Assembly (NCBI GenBank): GCA_041300865.1
Contig: JBFYTF010000439.1
Coordinates: 1 to 27,208 of the forward strand
Direction: 5' to 3'
Source of the DNA: JAAYZQ01 sp041300865
Lineage (GTDB): Bacteria > Chloroflexota > Anaerolineae > JAAYZQ01
DNA length: 27,208 nucleotides
In this document: positions 23,488-27,208 of the stretch, one piece after another
How the letters are laid out: every line of letters begins with the position of its first letter
How positions within the stretch are numbered: the first letter of the stretch is position 1
Made by a program: the position numbers and the translations under genes
The notes under the pieces: model-generated
What the model saw: the letters and a program-made list of their open reading frames with translations, nothing else
Told to the model about the DNA's origin: nothing
Databases searched by the model: none

Positions 23488-23555
23488 TGTATCCCAACAT
23501 GTATCCCTTGCGTGTACCCAGGTATATGGACCCGCTTCTCGATGTGTGCTAGACT
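23488..23555 (+). promoter_or_regulatory. Promoter candidate with three upstream direct repeats
   Basis: TGGACC (23527-23532) and TAGACT (23550-23555) are 17 bases apart, and the latter has an extended TG one base upstream (23547-23548). Directly upstream are three copies of TGTA-T/no T-CCC at 23488, 23500 and 23513 (12-13 bp apart). Such spacing, about one helical turn, is typical of activator sites. There is no recognised gene close downstream, so what is transcribed is unclear. Confidence 0.35.
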
Positions 23556-24067
23556 CAAAGCTCAGTGCTGGAATCTCCAAGTTTGTCAATGCTCCGACGC
23601 GCTGCGCCGCAGCATCGGCATGGAAAAACGCACTGAGGTGTCCGAACGGGGAACATAAACAGCTTTGGGCACGACAGACACATATCAGCAGGAAGGGGGG
23701 ATGGCTATCGCACAATTGCGCAGAACGTCTGACAGAACCGTCCTGAGGGTCTGATTCTGGTAGACGATATCTCGAACAAGCGATTGCCCCTCCCCGGCTG
23801 AATCGCAAGTCCAGCGCGCTGCTGAACAAGTGCCAATGCGTTCTATCCCGGGATACCTGCCCATCTCGCAGATCTTCATCTTGGCATCCGGACTGTCTCT
23901 TCCGCGAGGTGGGCCGGGTTCCGGTCCTGGCGGTCCCGCGCCGTACCTGCCTGATTATCAGTGACGTCAATCCCGCACTCAGCTTATGGCCACCGATTCG
24001 CCGCGCGACCCGGCGTGCAAGCGCCCGGCCGGCGGATGGAGCGCCGTGGGCGCCGGCCTGCGTTTCA

Positions 24068-24090
24068 GCCCGCGGGGCAAGTGATATGTT
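24068..24090 (+). promoter_or_regulatory. Weak promoter candidate for the YciF-like gene
   Basis: TATGTT (24085-24090) has an extended TG one base upstream (24082-24083). A poor -35 match lies 17 bases before it. A start near 24097 would give a ~35-base leader with AAAGGA before the gene at 24132. The boxes match the consensus only partly. Confidence 0.25.
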
Positions 24091-24131
24091 CACAGCGAAC
24101 CATTACGCGAAATCAAGAAAGGAATGGTGAA

Positions 24132-24623
24132 ATGCATCTTAATAGCCTAAGAGACCTTTTCGAGCACGAGTTGCACGATCTATACGATGCCGAGCGCCAG
24201 GTCATCGAGGCGCTCCCGAAGATGGAGCAGGCGGCGTCCGCGCAGGAGCTTCAGCGGGCCTTCAGGAAACACCTGGAGCAGACGCGGAACCAGCGCACTC
24301 GCCTGGAACAGGTGATGCGCCAGATCGGCGTCCAGCCCAACGGCATGAAGTGCAAGGGTATGGAAGGTCTGATCCGAGAGGGCGAGGAGCTCATCAAGGA
24401 GCGGGGCAACCCCGACGTCAAGGATGCGGCGCTTATCGGTGCGGCACAGAAGGTGGAACACTACGAGATGGCCGGCTACGGCACGGCCCGCACCTTTGCC
24501 CGCATGCTGGGCGAGACCCAGGCGGCGGGGATGCTGCAGCAGACCCTGGACGAAGAAGGCAACACGGATAAAGAGCTGACGATGCTGGCTGAAAGCCGTA
24601 TCAACCGCGACGCGCAACGCTAG
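24132..24623 (+). CDS. YciF/DUF892 ferritin-like stress protein
   Basis: This 163-residue cytosolic helical protein belongs to the YciE/YciF (DUF892) family, which has a ferritin-like four-helix bundle and is linked to osmotic, desiccation and general stress. The opening LRDLFEHELHDLYDAERQVIEALPKM is the hallmark N-terminus. The conserved glutamates and histidines of the di-metal site appear in HELHDLYDAE, FRKHLEQT, KVEHYEMAGYGTA and LDEEGNTDKEL. The ATG at 24132 follows AAAGGA at 9 bases; upstream in-frame codons are not supported. It opens a group of small stress-type genes. Whether it binds iron or manganese is not shown. Confidence 0.9.
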   Translation: MHLNSLRDLFEHELHDLYDAERQVIEALPKMEQAASAQELQRAFRKHLEQTRNQRTRLEQVMRQIGVQPNGMKCKGMEGLIREGEELIKERGNPDVKDAALIGAAQKVEHYEMAGYGTARTFARMLGETQAAGMLQQTLDEEGNTDKELTMLAESRINRDAQR

Positions 24624-24634
24624 ACAACCGCGAA

Positions 24635-24690
24635 GGCCGGACCGCCCCCTGGAGCTGCCGCAGGGCTCGGGCTCCAGGGGGGGCCGGCCG
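24635..24690 (+). terminator. Strong GC hairpin after the YciF-like gene
   Basis: The arms GGCCGGACCGCCCCCTGGAG (start 24635) and GCTCCAGGGGGGGCCGGCC (24671-24689) pair through an 11-bp core (CCCCCTGGAGC with GCTCCAGGGGG) and an outer GGCCGG/CCGGCC, around a ~15-base loop. No T-run follows, so it is an imperfect terminator or an mRNA-stabilising or attenuating hairpin before the next gene. Confidence 0.5.
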
Positions 24691-24713
24691 GCGAGAAAGA
24701 TGTAAGGAAAACA

Positions 24714-25004
24714 ATGGCAGGCGAAAGCAAAACGACAACTGATCACGACGAGATTCGAAGGTGGACAGAAGAGCGCGGAGGCCGCCCGGCGACGGTCAAG
24801 GGCACGGGCAACGGCGACGAAATTGGTGTGCTGCGGGTTGATTTTCCGGGCTATGGCGACGAGGATTCGCTGCGTGAGATATCGTGGGAAGAGTTCTTTC
24901 AAAAGTTTGACGAGAAAGACCTGGCCTTCCTGTACCAGGATGAGATGAAGAGTGGCGAGGAGAGCCGCTTCTTCAAATTTGTGTCGCGCAAAGGCAATCG
25001 TTAG
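24714..25004 (+). CDS. Conserved hypothetical protein, 96 residues (stress-module type)
   Basis: This is a small soluble acidic protein. The pattern TTTDHDEIRRWTEERGGRPA, then VKGTGNGDEIGVLRVDFPGY and ISWEEFFQKFDEKDLAFLYQ, recurs in a family of unknown function found in soil bacteria. From memory, database entries for it sometimes carry a misleading branching-enzyme label; nothing here resembles a glycosyl enzyme. ATG 24714 follows AAGGAAAA, a moderate ribosome site. It lies between the YciF-like and YagU-like genes, with strong hairpins on both sides, so its transcript level may be set separately. Function is unknown. Confidence 0.8.
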   Translation: MAGESKTTTDHDEIRRWTEERGGRPATVKGTGNGDEIGVLRVDFPGYGDEDSLREISWEEFFQKFDEKDLAFLYQDEMKSGEESRFFKFVSRKGNR

Positions 25005-25023
25005 CAACCGCTCTTCGCGAAAA

Positions 25024-25051
25024 AGCCCACTGACCGGAAACGGTCGGGGCT
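25024..25051 (+). terminator. Hairpin after the 96-residue ORF
   Basis: AGCCC-act-GACCG-GAAA-CGGTC-g-GGGCT forms two 5-bp stems capped by a stable GAAA tetraloop. No T-run follows, so it may act as an RNA stabiliser or a weak terminator. Confidence 0.4.
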
Positions 25052-25056
25052 GTCGC

Positions 25057-25086
25057 CGGTGGATGTGAGAACGGTGGATGTGAGAA
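25057..25086 (+). repeat. Perfect 15-bp tandem duplication
   Basis: CGGTGGATGTGAGAA occurs twice, back to back, just before the GAGGAGGAGG ribosome region of the next gene. It is probably a recent slippage duplication in the leader. Confidence 0.8.
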
Positions 25087-25105
25087 GAGGAGGAGGATGT
25101 AAGCC

Positions 25106-25687
25106 ATGAGACTGCTGAATCGTGTATTGAGCGGATTTGTGGCTGGCTTCGTCGCCACCGCACCGATGTCGGTGGCCATGATCGCCATGAAGCAGCTGCT
25201 CCCCCGACGGGAGAAATATCCCCTACCGCCGTACCATATCATGATGGACATCGCGCGCAAGGCGGGGGTGAGAAGTAAGATGGGTTCAAGGGCCCGCTCC
25301 CTGGCGACGGCCGCCGGCCACTTTGGCTATGGCGCCGCCCAGGGAGGGTTGTTCGGAGCGCTATCGGGGGACCTGCCTGGGCCGGCGGCTCTCAAAGGCA
25401 TTGTGTTTGGCCTGGCCGTGTGGGCGGGCAGCTATCTCGGCTTGCTGCCGCTGACGCGCATCTACCGGCCGGCTACCGAGTACCCTGCCCGGCGTAACCT
25501 CCTGATGGTCGCGGCGCATGTTGTGTGGGGCGCTGCCCTGGGGCTGCTGTTTGCGGCCATGAATGCAGGTCGCGGAAAAGGTGCGCTGGCTGTGGCCCCT
25601 CGTGGCTTGCCCGGTGGTGACGTCTTTTGGCAGAGCGAAGAGATAGAATGGCCCCTCCAAGAGCGAACCAGGACTGCTGGGAGGTAA
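25106..25687 (+). CDS. YagU/DUF1440-like inner-membrane protein
   Basis: This 193-residue membrane protein has three or four hydrophobic segments: VLSGFVAGFVATAPMSVAMIA near the N-terminus, a Gly-rich stretch at about residues 70-95 (HFGYGAAQGGLFGAL), GIVFGLAVWAGSYLGLLPL and VAAHVVWGAALGLLFAAM. The KYPLPPYHIMMDI loop after helix 1 and the Gly-rich helices are similar to the YagU/DUF1440 family, which in E. coli is connected with acid resistance. ATG 25106 follows GAGGAGGAGG at about 9 bases. The last ~40 residues are hydrophilic. The stop is one base before the next start, so the two genes are probably co-translated. The family call is moderate. Confidence 0.65.
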   Translation: MRLLNRVLSGFVAGFVATAPMSVAMIAMKQLLPRREKYPLPPYHIMMDIARKAGVRSKMGSRARSLATAAGHFGYGAAQGGLFGALSGDLPGPAALKGIVFGLAVWAGSYLGLLPLTRIYRPATEYPARRNLLMVAAHVVWGAALGLLFAAMNAGRGKGALAVAPRGLPGGDVFWQSEEIEWPLQERTRTAGR

Positions 25688-25688
25688 C

Positions 25689-26525
25689 GTGGCAAATAAC
25701 ATGGAGATGCCCCAGTCGGCGCGCCGCGGTCCGGGCGTGCCGAACGTGGGGCCTGCGGAACGAGTAGTATCGGTAGCCGGGGGTCTGGGCTTGATAGGGT
25801 TGGGCGTGGGCCTCCGGTCAAAGACGGTGTTGGCGCTGGCGGCCGCCCTGGCAGGCAGCTACTATGTCTTCCGCGGTGCCACCGGGTACTGCGTCACATA
25901 CGACGTCTTGAACATCAAGCGGGCCAAGGAGGATGGAAAGGACGCGGGCATTCAGGTTGACCGCTCGGTGACGGTTAACCTGCCGCGAGCCGAGCTGTAC
26001 CGTGCCTGGCGCAACCTCGAGAACCTGCCGCGTTACATGACCCACCTGGAGTCAGTGCGTGTTACGGGCGAGCGCCAGTCGCACTGGGTTGCCAAGGCGC
26101 CGCTGGGCCGAACGGTCGAGTGGGATGCCGAGATCGTCGAGGATCGCGAGAACGAACTGATCCGCTGGGAATCAGTGCAGGGCGCTACGGTGCAGAACAG
26201 TGGCCAGGTCCGTTTTGAGGATGCTCCCGGTGGGCGGGGCACCGAGGTGCACGTTTCGCTGACCTACAACCCTGTGGGCGGGTCTCTGGGCGCGGCGGTC
26301 GCCAAGCTCCTGGGCGAAGAGCCGGGCAGCCAGGTGCGGGAGGACTTGCGCCATTACAAGCAAATGCTCGAGGCCGGCGAGATCCCGACCAACGACGGCC
26401 AGCCGTCGGGCCGGGAGACAGCAAGCGGCGGAAACGGGAGCCGGCGCCGGCGTCGCGACCAGGTGAACATAGCTTCCGAAGATTCCTTTCCCGCCAGCGA
26501 CCCCCCCGGCTGGGTGGGTGGTTGA
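25689..26525 (+). CDS. DUF2892-SRPBCC (cyclase/dehydrase-like) membrane-anchored protein
   Basis: This 278-residue protein has an N-terminal membrane part (about residues 20-65, VVSVAGGLGLIGLGVGL and VLALAAALAGSYYVFRG) resembling DUF2892. An SRPBCC lipid-binding domain (about 85-235) follows, starting VDRSVTVNLPRAELYRAWRN with LPRYMTHLESV and ENELIRWESVQGA. The tail ends in an Arg-rich patch and NIASEDSFPASDPPGW, a tail seen in other stress-module proteins. SRPBCC domains bind hydrophobic ligands; the ligand here is unknown. GTG 25689 follows GGGAGG at 4 bases and lies one base after the preceding stop. ATG 25701 would be too far from that site. Confidence 0.82.
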   Translation: MANNMEMPQSARRGPGVPNVGPAERVVSVAGGLGLIGLGVGLRSKTVLALAAALAGSYYVFRGATGYCVTYDVLNIKRAKEDGKDAGIQVDRSVTVNLPRAELYRAWRNLENLPRYMTHLESVRVTGERQSHWVAKAPLGRTVEWDAEIVEDRENELIRWESVQGATVQNSGQVRFEDAPGGRGTEVHVSLTYNPVGGSLGAAVAKLLGEEPGSQVREDLRHYKQMLEAGEIPTNDGQPSGRETASGGNGSRRRRRDQVNIASEDSFPASDPPGWVGG

Positions 26526-26547
26526 CGGACGAGACGGGAGATAGCCA

Positions 26548-27208
26548 ATGAAAGCTGTCTGTTGGAACGGAATACACGACGTGCGGGTGGAGACCGTGCC
26601 CGATCCGGAGCTCCTCAATCCGCGCGACGCCATCGTCGAGATCACATCCACGGCTATCTGCGGCTCGGACCTGCACCTGTATGATGGCTACATCCCTACC
26701 ATGCAGCCCGGCGACATTCTGGGCCACGAGTTCATGGGGCGCGTGGTGGAGGTTGGCAGCGAAGTAAAGAACCTGAAGGTCGGTGACCGGGTCGTGGTAC
26801 CGTTCACGATCTCCTGTGGGCGCTGCTTCTTCTGCGAGCGCGATCTGTGGGCGCTGTGTGATAACTCGAACCCGAACGCCTGGATGGCAGAAGGGATGTG
26901 GGGCCATTCGCCTGGAGGCTTCTATGGCTATTCACATCTGGTAGGTGGTTATGCCGGCGGCCAGGCGCAATATGCGCGTGTGCCCTTTGCCGACAGCGGG
27001 CCGCTGGTCGTCGAAGGCAACGGCGACGGGCTGACGGACGAGCAAGTTCTGTTTCTGTCCGATATCTTTCCCACCGGCTACATGGCTGCCGAAAACGGGA
27101 ACATCCAGCCTGGGGACGTGGTAGCAGTGTGGGGCTGCGGCCCGGTGGGCCAGTTTGCCATCAAGAGCGCCTATCTGCTGGGCGCGGAGCGTGTCATCGC
27201 CATCGATC
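26548..27208 (+). CDS. Zinc-dependent alcohol dehydrogenase, N-terminal part (3' end outside window)
   Basis: The first ~220 residues of a medium-chain zinc dehydrogenase are present, out of ~390 expected. The catalytic-zinc region is AICGSDLHLYDG with GHEFMGRVVEVG. The structural zinc set is CGRCFFCERDLWALC. The Rossmann fold begins VVAVWGCGPVGQFAIKSA. The insert GGFYGYSHLVGGYAGGQAQY matches the glutathione-independent formaldehyde dehydrogenase-like branch often labelled only as zinc-dependent alcohol dehydrogenase. ATG 26548 follows GACGGGAG. It begins 22 bp after the SRPBCC gene, so it likely belongs to the same stress transcript. Substrate is not determined. Confidence 0.9.
   Translation, partial: MKAVCWNGIHDVRVETVPDPELLNPRDAIVEITSTAICGSDLHLYDGYIPTMQPGDILGHEFMGRVVEVGSEVKNLKVGDRVVVPFTISCGRCFFCERDLWALCDNSNPNAWMAEGMWGHSPGGFYGYSHLVGGYAGGQAQYARVPFADSGPLVVEGNGDGLTDEQVLFLSDIFPTGYMAAENGNIQPGDVVAVWGCGPVGQFAIKSAYLLGAERVIAID

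Larger units (their letters stand above)
23358..24131 (+). other. 774-bp stretch without a convincing gene
   Basis: Base composition is less G/C-rich than elsewhere, and no frame keeps the codon pattern of the neighbours. The longest plausible frame, GTG 23374 to 23658, starts with a hydrophobic segment (WALVCLGVLLPVGLGVL) and a Cys-rich stretch (SCKCIPTCIPC), but it has no ribosome site and its later part is not protein-like. Other frames (23546-23746, 23909-24130) look random. Promoter-like sites are described separately at 23488-23555 and 24068-24090. No tRNA, CRISPR or transposon end was recognised. Confidence 0.5.

Noticed and set aside
23961..24131. N-terminal extension of the YciF-like protein
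   Set aside because: The family N-terminus begins at LRDLFEHELHDLYDAE right after ATG 24132, which has its own ribosome site.
23358..24131. tRNA, CRISPR array or insertion-sequence ends in the gene-poor stretch
   Set aside because: I found no T-loop consensus, no regularly spaced identical repeats with spacers, and no terminal inverted repeats or transposase frame.

Overview
The window is 27.2 kb of GC-rich bacterial chromosome in which every credible gene lies on the + strand. Third codon positions are strongly G/C, and most genes have clear AGGAGG-type Shine-Dalgarno sites with ATG or GTG starts. The gene mix suggests an uncultured or poorly characterised member of the Chloroflexota (Anaerolineae-like). 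It combines a class IIA aldolase, a polyphosphate kinase 2, a tungsten-type aldehyde oxidoreductase with its polyferredoxin, a DUF5671 repeat protein and a DUF2293 protein. The phylum is an inference from gene content; there is no rRNA or other marker gene in the window to confirm it.

Region 1 (1-15508) is a sugar-phosphate and glycolysis cluster. It runs: the 3' part of pgi, glgC, gap, L-lactate dehydrogenase, class I ppk2, pyk (with an extra PEP-utiliser mobile domain), pgm, a 1407-residue GH13-GH77 fusion, class II fba and pgk. Together the genes link alpha-glucan metabolism to triose phosphates, pyruvate and lactate. GlgC, Pgm and the GH13-GH77 protein handle alpha-glucan and ADP-glucose. 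Pgi, Fba, Gap, Pgk and Pyk are glycolytic. Ldh re-oxidises NADH, and Ppk2 connects the nucleotide pool to polyphosphate. Phosphofructokinase, triose-phosphate isomerase, phosphoglycerate mutase and enolase are not in the window. Spacers are mostly 28-125 bp. The longer spacers before the GH13-GH77 gene and before the ferredoxin gene hold no convincing gene; the first contains a degenerate ~54-60 bp repeat.

Region 2 (15771-19105) holds a four-cluster ferredoxin whose end overlaps the start of an aldehyde:ferredoxin oxidoreductase family gene, followed closely by a CorA-type metal transporter. The oxidoreductase pair directly behind pgk could remove aldehydes or take part in triose oxidation; the sequence does not decide which.

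Region 3 (19138-24131) is less conserved. It holds a two-helix membrane protein with unusually AT-rich codon use, a DinB-fold protein, a DUF2293 protein, and a large membrane protein built of six DUF5671-like repeats in an A-B-A-B-A-B order with a soluble C-terminal domain. A 774-bp stretch with no convincing gene follows.

Region 4 (24132-27208) looks like a stress-response module of the kind common in soil and biofilm bacteria. It has a YciF/DUF892 ferritin-like protein, a 96-residue conserved hypothetical, a YagU-like membrane protein, a DUF2892-SRPBCC membrane protein, and the 5' two thirds of a zinc-dependent alcohol dehydrogenase cut by the window edge.
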